This document shows, piece after piece, positions 43,729 to 52,676 of a stretch of DNA of 64,000 nt. The translations under genes and the position numbers were made by a program. The DNA comes from Pseudomonas matsuisoli (lineage in GTDB: Bacteria; Pseudomonadota; Gammaproteobacteria; Pseudomonadales; Pseudomonadaceae): the NCBI RefSeq assembly GCF_014647635.1, contig NZ_BMPO01000006.1, forward strand, positions 171,583-235,582. The letters run 5' to 3'. How positions within the stretch are numbered: position 1 is the stretch's first letter; each line of letters begins with the position of its first letter. The notes beneath the pieces are model-generated. The model saw only the letters and a program-made list of their open reading frames with translations, was not told where the DNA came from and did not search any database.

Positions 43729-44653
43729 ACACCATCGCTTTCAGCCCACCCGTCGGGTCGATGTCGCTGAACTCCGGTGGATTCTCCAGACGCTGAACGA
43801 ACTCGAACATCGTCGCCTCCTCCGTCATGCTGTCAATGATGAACCCGGGACCAACACCCGGATCGTTCACGCATGCCAGTACCGAAGCCCCTTCGCGGGT
43901 CAGCTCCGGCAGCTTGCGCAAAATTTTTCGGTAGTCGGACGTCAACGCGAAACTGCCCTTCTGGAACGACGGTGGATCGATGATCACAAGATCGTAAGGT
44001 CCGCCACGGCGAACCTTTCCCCATGACTTGAACAGCTCGTGCCCCAGAAAGCTCACCCGACTCAAGTCATGATCGTTAAGCCGATGATTCTCACGACCCT
44101 GGTTCAAGGCGGAGCGAGCCATGTCCAGGTTGACCACATGCTCGGCACCGCCCGCGATGGCGGCGACAGAAAAGCCACAGGTGTAGGCAAATAGGTTGAG
44201 CACCCGTCGTCCTTGCGCATGCGCCTTCACCCACTGACGGCCGTAGCGCATGTCGAGGAACAGACCTGCGTTCTGGTTTCGCCCAAGGGTCAGCCCGTAC
44301 CGCAATCCATCCTCGTTGACGGTGTGCTGGCCTTGCGCATCCCCAGCGAGCCATTCGCATGCGGCTTCTGGCGTATAGCGGTGCTGAAGAGTCAGCGTAT
44401 GGGCACCCGATGCAGCCCACCCCGGCGAAGCGGCAAGCGCCGTCAGATGCGCGCGCAGGGCTGTGGCGAAATCCGGCTCGACAGGCTTGAACAGCGAAAC
44501 CAGCAACACTCCTTGCAGCCAGTCAACAGTGATGTGCTCGAGGCCAGGCCACCGACGACCGCGACCATGAAAAAGCCGTCGGGCTTCATCCGGCGCGCGC
44601 GAAAGAGCAGTCAGCAGATGCGTGCGTAACGTATCGAGGGCGTCGATGTTCAT
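43703..44653 (-). CDS. Class I SAM-dependent methyltransferase (RlmI/RlmK-like)
   Basis: This 316-residue protein has a C-terminal Rossmann methyltransferase domain resembling RlmI/RlmK 23S rRNA cytosine/guanine methyltransferases. It includes GLFLDMRYGRQWV near residue 130, motif I VLNLFAYTCGFSVAAIAGGAEHV near residue 150 and the catalytic-pocket DLVIIDPPSFQKGSF near residue 225. The PUA domain of RlmI is absent, and the N-terminal 110 residues are different. The target is unknown, probably rRNA. It ends within the arfA 3' region. Confidence 0.82.
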   Translation of the reverse strand: MNIDALDTLRTHLLTALSRAPDEARRLFHGRGRRWPGLEHITVDWLQGVLLVSLFKPVEPDFATALRAHLTALAASPGWAASGAHTLTLQHRYTPEAACEWLAGDAQGQHTVNEDGLRYGLTLGRNQNAGLFLDMRYGRQWVKAHAQGRRVLNLFAYTCGFSVAAIAGGAEHVVNLDMARSALNQGRENHRLNDHDLSRVSFLGHELFKSWGKVRRGGPYDLVIIDPPSFQKGSFALTSDYRKILRKLPELTREGASVLACVNDPGVGPGFIIDSMTEEATMFEFVQRLENPPEFSDIDPTGGLKAMVFKRIEAVA

Positions 44654-44779
44654 GCGCTGTCGTCCAGAAAACGGGGCGCCATCCTAGACGTAATTGCGGT
44701 GAAAGCCCACGCCGTCATCAGCGCAAAAAAACCGACGGCAGTCACCTGGCGTCGGTTAGGTACTTATTGAGACATAGCT

Positions 44780-44829
44780 TTTTGTAGGAGCTAGCCGGGC
44801 TGCAATCAGCCCGGCTGGCTCCTACAAAA
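44780..44829. repeat. 23-bp hairpin, REP-like, with four-base loop
   Basis: Arms 44780-44802 and 44807-44829 pair throughout with one U-G, around CAAT. The ends TTTTGTAGGAGC match the REP ends elsewhere. It lies 24 bases beyond the stop of the second tctA gene, and the T-run on its far side makes it a likely terminator for that operon. Confidence 0.75.
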
Positions 44830-44852
44830 GCGTGCTCCCTGGCTTCCAATCC

Positions 44853-46367
44853 TTAGGCTGCTGCATCCTCCGCACGACGCTCAGCACGGCGGCGGTACGT
44901 CCGCCAGATCGGCAACGCGATCATGCCGACGACCATTGCCCAGACCACCCAGGTGATCGGACTGGAGAACAGGATGCCCAGGTCACCATTGGAGATCGAC
45001 AGCGCCCGGCGCAGGTTCTGCTCCATCAAGCCACCCAAGATGAAGCCCAGGAGGATCGCTGACAGCGGGAAGTCCATCTTGCGCAGGATGTAGCCTGCGA
45101 CACCGATGCCGGTCATCAGGAACAGGTCGAACGTCGTCGCATGTACGGCGTAGACGCCGATCGAGGTAATGATCGCGATCGCGGGCACCAGCGCCCAGTA
45201 AGGCACCGCAAGGATCTTGGTGAAGAACTTGATCAGCGGAATGTTCATCACGATCAGCATCGTGTTCGCCACGAACAAAGATGCAATCAGGCCCCAAACG
45301 ATTTCCGGCTGGTTCTGGAACAGCAGCGGACCGGGGGTAATGTTGTACAGCGTCAAGGCACCGATCATGACTGCGGTCGTACCCGATCCAGGAATACCTA
45401 ATGTGAGCATGGGCACCATGGAACCACACGCGGAGGCACTGTTCGCCGTTTCAGGTGCAGCAAGGCCGCGCAGGTCGCCGTTACCGAACTTATTGTCCTT
45501 ACTGGCTAGGCGCTTTTCACTCATGTACGTGACCGCACTGGCGAGCGTAGCGCCCGCGCCCGGCAGCACACCGATGACGAAACCGGCAATCCCGCTCCGA
45601 ATGTTCGTTGCCAGTACGAACATCATCTCTTTGACGTTGAACAACATGCGTCCACTCGCCTTCACCGCCTGCTCGCCATGGTGCGTACGCTCCAGCAGCA
45701 CGAGGATCTCGCTGACTGAGAACAGTCCCAGCACCAGCACGACGAACTGGATACCGTCGGCCAGGCCAAGGCTGCCGAAGGTGAAGCGATACACGCCGCT
45801 GTTAGCGTCGATACCGATGCAGGACAGGAACAAGCCAATGCAGGCTGCAATAGCAGTCTTCACTGGTTTGTCGCCGGCCATGCCCGCCAGGCAGACGATA
45901 GCGAAAATCATCAACACGAAATATTCGGCCGGCCCGAACGCCACGGCCCACTTCGCCAGTAACGGTGCGAATAGCACGACGCCAGTGGTCGCCATGAGAC
46001 CGCCGACAAACGAACTCCATGCCGAAATCGACAAGGCAACACCGGCTTTGCCCTGTTGGGCGAGCGGGTAACCGTCGAAAGCCGTCACGACGGCGGAGGC
46101 TTCACCCGGAATATTCAGCAGGATGGAGGAGATCCGCCCGCCGTACTCGCAACCAAGATAGACCGCGGCCAATAGGATCAGCGCCGTTTCCGGCGGCAAG
46201 CCCAAGGCGAATGCGATCGGAATGAGCAGCGCGACGCCATTGATCGGGCCCAGTCCCGGTAGCAGCCCGACGATAGTCCCGATGAAGGTACCGCACAGCG
46301 CGGTCAGCAAATTGTAGGGGCTCAATGCAACGCCGAAGCCTTGCCCCAGATAACCGAATGTATCCAT
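44853..46367 (-). CDS. tctA: Tripartite tricarboxylate transporter large permease TctA (second system)
   Basis: This 504-residue membrane protein has about twelve hydrophobic segments. TctA motifs include GLLPGLGPINGVALLIPIAFALGLPPE near residue 38, GVLPGAGATLASAVTYMSEKRL near residue 265 and PETANSASACGSMVPMLTLGIPGSGTTAV. It differs clearly from the TctA at 21138-22646, so this is a separate system. It is last in the leftward tctC-tctB-tctA operon, three bases after the tctB stop. Confidence 0.9.
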   Translation of the reverse strand: MDTFGYLGQGFGVALSPYNLLTALCGTFIGTIVGLLPGLGPINGVALLIPIAFALGLPPETALILLAAVYLGCEYGGRISSILLNIPGEASAVVTAFDGYPLAQQGKAGVALSISAWSSFVGGLMATTGVVLFAPLLAKWAVAFGPAEYFVLMIFAIVCLAGMAGDKPVKTAIAACIGLFLSCIGIDANSGVYRFTFGSLGLADGIQFVVLVLGLFSVSEILVLLERTHHGEQAVKASGRMLFNVKEMMFVLATNIRSGIAGFVIGVLPGAGATLASAVTYMSEKRLASKDNKFGNGDLRGLAAPETANSASACGSMVPMLTLGIPGSGTTAVMIGALTLYNITPGPLLFQNQPEIVWGLIASLFVANTMLIVMNIPLIKFFTKILAVPYWALVPAIAIITSIGVYAVHATTFDLFLMTGIGVAGYILRKMDFPLSAILLGFILGGLMEQNLRRALSISNGDLGILFSSPITWVVWAMVVGMIALPIWRTYRRRAERRAEDAAA

Positions 46368-46370
46368 GGA

Positions 46371-46826
46371 CTAAATCTCCAGAGACGAAAGAATGCCGAG
46401 CGGTAGCGGCACATCGAGCAGCTTGTCGAACAGCAGGTACATACCAACGCCCAGCAATAGCCCGGCGATCACGCTGGCGCGCCAGGAGCCGCCGTAGAGC
46501 CGTGCCATGCCGATGGCGAAAACCGTGCTGGCCGGAATGAAGCCCAGTAATTCGAACACCGCCGCGTAGATCACGAGCAGCACGACGCAGGTCGTGACCT
46601 TGCGAACCACATGACGATCGAGCGGCGGTTCGTTGGAAACGGCGTGGGCGCTTGCAGGCTTCACCAGCAGGTAGATACCGCCAAGTGCCAAAAGGCTCAG
46701 CAGTAGCAAGGGATAAGCCCGGGGGCCAACGGGCTCGTAGGAAAAGGGGGCCTGATACCCCCATGCCGAGAGTGCAAGCCCGATGCTTGCAACCAACAGC
46801 ACTACGCCGAAAATACGTTGAGACAT
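46371..46826 (-). CDS. tctB: Tripartite tricarboxylate transporter small subunit TctB (second system)
   Basis: This 151-residue protein has four hydrophobic segments (residues 5-22, 38-55, 75-100 and 105-140). It is weakly conserved in sequence but correctly placed between tctC and tctA. TGAGGAT lies 7 bases before the ATG. Confidence 0.83.
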   Translation of the reverse strand: MSQRIFGVVLLVASIGLALSAWGYQAPFSYEPVGPRAYPLLLLSLLALGGIYLLVKPASAHAVSNEPPLDRHVVRKVTTCVVLLVIYAAVFELLGFIPASTVFAIGMARLYGGSWRASVIAGLLLGVGMYLLFDKLLDVPLPLGILSSLEI

Positions 46827-46906
46827 GACAGATCCTCAATTGTCCGCCAATTGCGGAAAGACACGAATCGCCAGGGCCGAGGACCGGCCCTGGCGACGTG
46901 GAGGCC

Positions 46907-47887
46907 TTATTGAGTCAGGCCAAATTCCTTGGCCATCCCGCGGTAATGCGCGACGCGCTCCTTGACGTATGCGTCGAGTTCGTCCCCAGTCATGGCGAAT
47001 GGATAAAGCTCGCGATCTTCCCGCAGTTTCTTGAAGTCATCCGACGCCAGCAGCTTGTCGAACGCGTCCTTCCACCAAGCGTAGGCCTCGTCGGTCACTT
47101 TTGGCCCAACGTAGAAGCCGCGGATCACCGGCCACTCGACGTCATAGCCCTGCTCTTTCGCCGTTGGAATCTCCGAGACGGTTTCACCCGGCAGGCGCTT
47201 GTCGGCCAGGACCGCAAGAATGCGCATGTCGCCTGCTTCCACGTGCGGCACCGAGTCGGCGATGTCAGTACTGGCTACCTGGATGTGGCCGCCCAACAAC
47301 GCGGTAGCGAGCTCGCCACCCCCTTCCATCGCAACGTAGCGCATCTGTTTAGGATCGATACCGCCCGCCTTGGCGACCATCGCCGTCTGCATCCAGTCCT
47401 GGCTACCTACCGTGCCGCCAGCGCCGATAACCACGCTACCTGGGTTTTTCTTGATCGCGGCCAGCAGATCATCCAGCGTCTTGTACGGCGAATCTGCTCT
47501 GACCGCGATTGCGCCGTAGCTGGTGCCAACAGCCGCCAACCACTTCACCGCGCTCTCGTCGAAACGGCCGAACTTGCCTTGCGCCAGGTTCAGCAGCGAA
47601 CCGCTGGAAAACGCGGTAATGGTGCCCTCGTCCGCCGGACGCTGGGCAACAACTGCGTTATAGGCAACAGCGCCAATACCACCTGGCATGTAGGTGACGC
47701 GCATGGGAGAGGACAGCAGTTTTTCCTGTACCAATGCGCTCTGCGCCAGCTTGCAGGTCAAGTCGAAGCCACCTCCAGGCGCTGCCGGGGCGATGCATTC
47801 GGGACGGCGCGGCTCGTCGGCGAGGGCCTGACCCGCAAACAGTGCGCAAGTCGCGGAAAAAAAGAGGGTTTGCAGTGTGAGTTTCAT
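46907..47887 (-). CDS. tctC: TctC-type periplasmic binding protein, copy 1
   Basis: This 326-residue protein has a signal peptide (MKLTLQTLFFSATCALFAGQ, cut near ALADE) and a Bug/TctC domain. The segments CIAPAAPGGGFDLTC and YMPGGIGAVAYNAV form the carboxylate pocket. The mature part is nearly identical to the product of 48354-49334. Two cysteines near the mature N terminus are shared by both copies. AAAGGAA overlaps a CA motif (TTGTTTTT on the plus strand, 47900-47907), so Hfq/Crc could block initiation. It directly precedes tctB and tctA. Confidence 0.9.
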   Translation of the reverse strand: MKLTLQTLFFSATCALFAGQALADEPRRPECIAPAAPGGGFDLTCKLAQSALVQEKLLSSPMRVTYMPGGIGAVAYNAVVAQRPADEGTITAFSSGSLLNLAQGKFGRFDESAVKWLAAVGTSYGAIAVRADSPYKTLDDLLAAIKKNPGSVVIGAGGTVGSQDWMQTAMVAKAGGIDPKQMRYVAMEGGGELATALLGGHIQVASTDIADSVPHVEAGDMRILAVLADKRLPGETVSEIPTAKEQGYDVEWPVIRGFYVGPKVTDEAYAWWKDAFDKLLASDDFKKLREDRELYPFAMTGDELDAYVKERVAHYRGMAKEFGLTQ

Positions 47888-47979
47888 CGAGTGTTCCTTT
47901 TGTTTTTGTCGTTACCAATCAACGTACTGCCTTACTCCGCTATGGAGTGGCGGCACGAACGAAGGACGCAGCGGCAGGC

Positions 47980-48087
47980 TCAGGACATGCGGGGTCCCAG
48001 ATTGACCACGGTCTTGAATGAGATAGGGGATGGAGCGAGCGCGTGGAGCGCGGCGTAGATCGATAGGTGTCCAGCAACGAAAGGCAT
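47980..48087 (-). CDS. Candidate 35-codon leader ORF upstream of tctC copy 1
   Basis: This short frame begins with ATG at 48087, 10 bases after the Shine-Dalgarno CCGGAG (48098-48103). AACAAGAA and AAGAACAA lie at 48106-48116. That leader closely resembles the one before tctC at 24153. The peptide (35 residues, no recognised motif) could be a leader peptide, or the leader could be the relic of a lost tctC-type gene. No homology supports the coding call. The rest of the 466-base gap (47888-48353) holds a terminator. Confidence 0.25.
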   Translation of the reverse strand: MPFVAGHLSIYAALHALAPSPISFKTVVNLGPRMS

Positions 48088-48275
48088 CGCAGGAAATCTC
48101 CGGTGTTGTTCTTGTTTTAGCGGTCTCATCAAGAAGACCGTCCACCGGCTACGCCGGACACTGAATAGTTACGACATAAACCTTTCGCGAAACTTTCACC
48201 AACCCTTCAAAAGGCTTTCAAACGGACGACCGTCAATATATTCCGCGAGTTTCCGGCACAGTTGTAGCGGCAAAA

Positions 48276-48310
48276 GTCGTGCTGCCAAAGCCACGTTGGG
48301 GCAGCACGAC
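48276..48310 (-). terminator. Terminator after tctC copy 2
   Basis: GTCGTGCTGCC (48276-48286) pairs with GGCAGCACGAC (48300-48310). On the minus strand it is followed by TTTT. An outer pair GTTGTAG (48261-48267) / CTACAAC (48311-48317) adds a second stem across an 8-base bulge. It separates the two tctC copies, so copy 1 likely has its own promoter. Confidence 0.7.
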
Positions 48311-48353
48311 CTACAACGTGTCGTACGAGGCCATATCTGGCGCCCGGTATCGT

Positions 48354-49334
48354 TCACTGGGTAAGGCCAAACTCTTGCGCCATTGTGCGGTAACGGGCGA
48401 CCTGCTCCTTGACATACGCATTGAGCTCGTCGCCGGTCATGCCATAGGGATAAAGCTCTCGCTGCTCGCGCAATTTGGCGAAATCTTCGGACGCCAGCAG
48501 CTTATCGAATGCCGCCTTCCACCACGCGTAAGCCTCGTCGCTCACTTTCGGGCCAACATAGAAGCCGCGGATCACTGGCCACTCCACGTCGTATCCCTGC
48601 TCTTTCGCCGTAGGAATCTGCGAGACAGTCTTGCCCGGCAGCCGCTTGTCGGCGAGTACTGCAAGGATGCGCATGTCGCCCGCTTCGACGTGGGGAACGG
48701 AATCCGCGATATCAGTGCTGGCCACTTGGATGTGGCCACCCAGTAAAGCGGTCGCGAGTTCTCCACCGCCCTCCATGGCGACGTAACGCATCTGCTTCGG
48801 ATCGATGCCACCGGCCTTGGCGACCATCGCCGTTTGCATCCAGTCCTGGCTACCAACCGTGCCGCCTGCGCCAATCACGACGCCGCCAGGGTTCTGTTTG
48901 ATCGCCGCTACCAGATCATCCAGGCTCTTGTAGGGCGAATCCGCGCGTACGGCGATGGCGCCATAGCTTGCACCCACCGCTGCCAGCCACTTGACGGCGC
49001 TTTCATCGAAACGTCCGAACTTACCCTGCGCAAGGTTCAACAAAGAGCCACTGGAAAATGCCGTGATGGTACCGACCTCCGCGGGCCGCTGAGCAACGAC
49101 GGCGTTGTAGGCCACCGCGCCGATGCCACCAGGCATGTACGTCACGCGCATGGGCGAGGACAGCAGTTTTTCCTGCACCAGCGCGCTTTGCGCAAGCTTG
49201 CATGTTAGGTCGAAACCTCCGCCAGGCGCGGCGGGCGCAATACACTCGGGTCGGCGCGGCTCGTCTGCAGTTGCATATACCGCAAACAGCGCGCAGGCGG
49301 TCGAAAGCAAAAAGTGGTGAATATGACGCTTCAT
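48354..49334 (-). CDS. TctC-type periplasmic binding protein, copy 2
   Basis: This 326-residue paralogue of the product of 46907-47887 differs mainly in the signal peptide (MKRHIHHFLLSTACALFAVY) and at roughly two dozen mature positions, mostly near the C terminus. Many synonymous differences show that the duplication is not recent. It is followed by a terminator, so it may supply an independently expressed binding protein to the single TctAB pair. GAGGAA (49341-49346) is preceded by TTGTTTTT and TTGTTGTT on the plus strand (CA motifs, 49348-49361). Confidence 0.88.
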   Translation of the reverse strand: MKRHIHHFLLSTACALFAVYATADEPRRPECIAPAAPGGGFDLTCKLAQSALVQEKLLSSPMRVTYMPGGIGAVAYNAVVAQRPAEVGTITAFSSGSLLNLAQGKFGRFDESAVKWLAAVGASYGAIAVRADSPYKSLDDLVAAIKQNPGGVVIGAGGTVGSQDWMQTAMVAKAGGIDPKQMRYVAMEGGGELATALLGGHIQVASTDIADSVPHVEAGDMRILAVLADKRLPGKTVSQIPTAKEQGYDVEWPVIRGFYVGPKVSDEAYAWWKAAFDKLLASEDFAKLREQRELYPYGMTGDELNAYVKEQVARYRTMAQEFGLTQ

Positions 49335-49959
49335 AACTCATTCCTCATTGTTTTTGTTGTTACAAGAATGGGTAGCAGATTAGAGCCTTACGTTTGAAGC
49401 GACCAATGACCGACGCACGCAACGCTCGGGCACACGGTGCGAGAACGCAGCGGCGCTTGCAAGATGGAAAATCAGTGGATTAGAGACCGGCACCGCTCCT
49501 GAAGATTGAAAGATACACCTGCATCCGACTGAGTAGTCAGTGGCATGACTTACCGTCGTATTTTCGGTTAGCGCATAGCCGGAAGACGCACGCTATCGAG
49601 AAACAATGCCAGAAGAGGGGCAGGTGCTGGCCCACGAGCGACCTTTGCAATCGGAACCTCTTGTAGAGGAAACGGTCGTAGCGCAGCGTTCAATGGGCAT
49701 CGTTCAGTTCGCTTGCCTGTAATAGAAGTGAGAGCCAGCGCACGCTCTGGGATCTTTTCCGGACGTACTGCCGTCACGCTCTGATTCAGGTCGTCTAGGA
49801 TAGGCGCCTTCTGGAGGGCTACAGATTCAAATGTCGCCCATCCAGAGTAATTGACCGCGCGGCTATCTGTAGGAGACGAGCAGAACCAAGCGAGCGCAAT
49901 ATAGTGTCACTTTGACATTGAGCTCCGCACCGCGCCTGGTTCAGGCAGGGATGTAACAG
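49335..49959. other. 625-base divergent region, nothing beyond the tctC leader recognised
   Basis: The first 30 bases hold the tctC copy 2 leader. The remainder, upstream of the GTPase/roadblock operon, shows no clear gene, palindromic operator or RNA. Short minus-strand frames here start with GTG or TTG and lack binding sites. Confidence 0.4.
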
Positions 49960-50925
49960 ATGGAAGTCATTCGCGACGAAGGCAATCAGCCTTCGCCCCC
50001 CAAAGAAGCACCGCTGATGAGCATAGGAACATTTCGGGTCGCTTGCCGAGGATTCGGGGAGCATGAACAGCGTCTGCTGCAGCAGCAACTGAAGATGCTG
50101 CGCGGCAGGACGGAGATGGAGTGGCACTATGTTGGCGACGACCGTACGGCCGAGCTGACACTGCTGCGCGACGAGAATCAACCAGCATCTTCCGTCGTAG
50201 CCGTATTCAAGGACGGCAGGTTCACCATGCGTCATTCAGTCGAATGGCCGCTGCGCATTTTTGGACTGTATGACTTGCTAACCGACTGCGAGCGCGATCT
50301 GGCGCAACATACGCCCGCTACGGTGCCTGCACTATCGATACGGCTTTCCAAGATCGTCTCGGCGACTTATTACGATCACGAAGGACTGAGCTTCGTCATC
50401 CTTCCGCATGAAGACAGCCTGTATTGCGACATCGACGACTTTGAAACGCTGGTAGAGCGGATGGCCGCCCTGCCGGAAGAATTGACTGCCGCGCCGCTGA
50501 ACAGCGCGCCCGGTAAGCAGACGCTACAGCATGCCTACTCGCTGAAACGCATCATTTGGGCGCTTTGCCTGGCCGAGCCGGCGCCGATCGACCAGCTCGA
50601 AGGTGCGGAGGCAACGGAGTACCGGATCGCAGCCTGGCCGGACTACGGCGAATGGAAAAGCTCGCCTGCGTTGCTGAGGCTCGCCGCACTGTACAGCCGC
50701 CAATACGCGACGGTCGCTGAAGGCGTGGAGTTCGCCCGCACATCGACCGAAGATGTCGTGGCGTTCCTCAATGCTTGCGAGCGCTGCGCATTAGGCGTAT
50801 CAGCGCGCAATGGCCGGCCGAAGCCCGCTATTCCCGCGCGCCCTACGGAAAAAAACCAGGAAGGATTGCTGCTACGTTTACGCAAGCGGCTAGGAATGGC
50901 ATTCGGAAAATCTAATCAGACATGA
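49960..50925 (+). CDS. Hypothetical protein, first gene of the GTPase/roadblock operon
   Basis: I do not recognise this 321-residue soluble protein. The N-terminal 90 residues look mixed alpha/beta (TFRVACRGFGEHEQRLLQQQ). The middle contains aromatic patches (FVILPHEDSLYCDIDDFETL), and the C terminus is a basic amphipathic tail (LLLRLRKRLGMAFGK) that might touch membrane. The stop overlaps the GTPase start by ATGA. ATG at 50017 is an alternative start. Genes of this sort upstream of MglA-like GTPases often encode the effector or adaptor; that is inference. Confidence 0.6.
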   Translation: MEVIRDEGNQPSPPKEAPLMSIGTFRVACRGFGEHEQRLLQQQLKMLRGRTEMEWHYVGDDRTAELTLLRDENQPASSVVAVFKDGRFTMRHSVEWPLRIFGLYDLLTDCERDLAQHTPATVPALSIRLSKIVSATYYDHEGLSFVILPHEDSLYCDIDDFETLVERMAALPEELTAAPLNSAPGKQTLQHAYSLKRIIWALCLAEPAPIDQLEGAEATEYRIAAWPDYGEWKSSPALLRLAALYSRQYATVAEGVEFARTSTEDVVAFLNACERCALGVSARNGRPKPAIPARPTEKNQEGLLLRLRKRLGMAFGKSNQT

Positions 50926-51458
50926 AAATACTTTTCATAGGCCCGATGGGGGCCGGAAAAACCACCGCCATTCATTCTGTCAGCGACATTCCGCCGGTAA
51001 ATACCGAAGCAGAAAACACCGACGCAGCACAGCATTCAAAAGCGACGACGACGGTCGCGATGGATTACGGTGAAATCCATCTGGACGAAGGCGATACCGT
51101 TGCGCTCTATGGCATTCCCGGCCAGAACCGATTTGCCTTCATGTGGCCGATCTTGGGTGAAGGTGCGATGGGCGCGGTGCTGCTCCTGGATCACTCCCGT
51201 GCCGATAGCCTGGAAACATTGACCACTTACCTGGATGCGTTCCCGGCGCTGGTCGAGCGTGGTGCCTTGGTAATCGCAGTGGGACACACGCAGCAGAAAC
51301 AATCCGAAGTGCTTCCCGCCTACCGCGATATCCTGGCCGGCCGAAGTCTTGCGCTGCCGCTGTTCGTTACCGATGTGCGAGAGAAGCGCAACGTGTTGCT
51401 GCTGATCGAGACCCTCATTGCCAACGCCGAAGTCAATCAGCTACAGGACGCGCTATGA
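50922..51458 (+). CDS. Small MglA/Ras-like GTPase
   Basis: This 178-residue P-loop protein has G1 GPMGAGKTT at residues 7-15, a switch-I-like Thr/Thr-Thr stretch (ATTTVAMDYGEI) and a G3 region reading YGIPGQNRFAFMW. The usual DxxGQ Asp is Gly, as often seen in this bacterial subfamily. The canonical NKxD specificity motif is not evident; VGHTQ occupies its place. It probably cycles between nucleotide states under control of the adjacent roadblock proteins. ATGA overlaps at both its ends show tight coupling. Confidence 0.82.
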   Translation: MKILFIGPMGAGKTTAIHSVSDIPPVNTEAENTDAAQHSKATTTVAMDYGEIHLDEGDTVALYGIPGQNRFAFMWPILGEGAMGAVLLLDHSRADSLETLTTYLDAFPALVERGALVIAVGHTQQKQSEVLPAYRDILAGRSLALPLFVTDVREKRNVLLLIETLIANAEVNQLQDAL

Positions 51459-51877
51459 ACGCCCCGACCATTTCCTCCCCGCTTCGCACCATGTGCTTGG
51501 GACATCTGGAAACGCTGCAGAAGGTCGACCACTTCCGCATGGCTGCCGTGTGCTCGACCGATGGCTTCCCCATTGCGACATTGGGCGCGGATCCACAGCA
51601 AAGCCGCCGAACGACGGCTATGGCTGCAGCGCTGGACGGCTTGAGTAAATCGATCACTCAGGAACTGTCGCTCGGCACGCTCGAAGGCACCGTATTGGAA
51701 TGCGAACTTGGTTTGGTGCTGTGCCGTCAGGTGCACGCTTCTAACCGCAACCTGGTTTTGCTCATGGTGTTGAGCGAACAGGCAACTTACGGCCAGGCGC
51801 TCTGGGCGATCAAGAACACCGCCCGAGAAATGGCTGCGTCTCTACAGCAACTGGTTGAGCAGAACGCCAGCCTGTAA
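51455..51877 (+). CDS. Roadblock/LC7-domain protein, 140 residues
   Basis: The roadblock/LC7 fold runs from about residue 22 (VDHFRMAAVCSTDGFPIATLG) through the central helix MAAALDGLSKSITQEL to a C-terminal helix. Such dimeric proteins, like MglB, act as activating proteins or scaffolds for the neighbouring GTPase. The start overlaps the GTPase stop (ATGA). Confidence 0.78.
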   Translation: MNAPTISSPLRTMCLGHLETLQKVDHFRMAAVCSTDGFPIATLGADPQQSRRTTAMAAALDGLSKSITQELSLGTLEGTVLECELGLVLCRQVHASNRNLVLLMVLSEQATYGQALWAIKNTAREMAASLQQLVEQNASL

Positions 51878-51910
51878 ACCAACAACCCTTACCGCTCAAA
51901 GGAAATTGCA

Positions 51911-52270
51911 ATGGCAAGCCTTACCGAAACACTGAGTCTCCTGCTGGATATCGATGGCGCAATGGCCGCCTCCGTCGTGGACTACTCCAGTGGCATGCTG
52001 CTCGGCTCTGTTGGCCAGGGCGTTGACATGGAGCTCGCTGCCGCAGGTAACACCGAGGTGGTGCGCGCCAAACTCAAAGTCATGAAGATGCTCGGTCTCA
52101 ACGAGAACATCGAGGACATCCTCATCACACTGGGCTCGCAATACCACCTCATTCGCCCGCTGACGCAAACCAACGAGCTGTTCGTGTACTACGTACTCGA
52201 CAAATCCAAGGCCAACCTCGCCCTGGCTCGTCGCAAGCTGCAATCCGTCGAAAGCCAGATCTCGGTTTGA
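51911..52270 (+). CDS. Second roadblock/LC7-like protein, 119 residues
   Basis: This protein has the features of a shorter roadblock domain: an alternating beta-strand segment (AMAASVVDYSSGMLLGSVG), a helix with VVRAKLKVMKML, then ILITLGSQYHLIRPL and a final charged helix. It differs strongly from the 140-residue partner, so the operon encodes two distinct roadblock proteins. AAAGGA precedes the ATG. It lies 33 bases after the previous stop and ends the operon. Confidence 0.75.
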   Translation: MASLTETLSLLLDIDGAMAASVVDYSSGMLLGSVGQGVDMELAAAGNTEVVRAKLKVMKMLGLNENIEDILITLGSQYHLIRPLTQTNELFVYYVLDKSKANLALARRKLQSVESQISV

Positions 52271-52676
52271 CGACACTGGCAGTGCCGGCTCCCCTGGCAC
52301 TGCCCTCCTCCATGCTCTATTGGCCTGCCTCGCACGCGACCCAGTCGCTCGCGCTCATCTTGCAAGCCAACTAGAACACTTCCTTTGGCGTTGACACGCC
52401 GGAAGAATGTTCCCAGCACCGACCCCATGCCCCGCCATTACATTTCATGCGAACACCCCCGTGAAGCCGCGTCTCCGCGCGTATTCAAATCTCCCTGATA
52501 TTCAAGGCACCAACGGTCCGCGCTGGCGCATGCAGTGCAGGAAAGGTAACCGCCGCCTGGCTGCCTCCTGCGGTAGCACATACGCGTAAACACTTCTACG
52601 CTCAGCCTGATAGCGATCGCGGCGAACCGGACGGTTTTACGCGTCTATCGATTAGCATGCGAGAGGCTTGCAACCC
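52271..52676. other. 406-base region with no gene recognised
   Basis: Between the roadblock operon and the dioxygenase gene I see no supported gene, strong terminator or repeat. GAGAGG at 52661-52666 is the dioxygenase binding site. Confidence 0.4.

Noticed and set aside
46898-48058. 386-codon plus-strand frame opposite tctC copy 1
   Set aside because: Shadow frame; a similar frame appears opposite the duplicate tctC only because the copies are alike.
51982-52173. Minus-strand frame opposite the second roadblock gene
   Set aside because: Antisense to a gene with good start signals and fold pattern; no supporting evidence.
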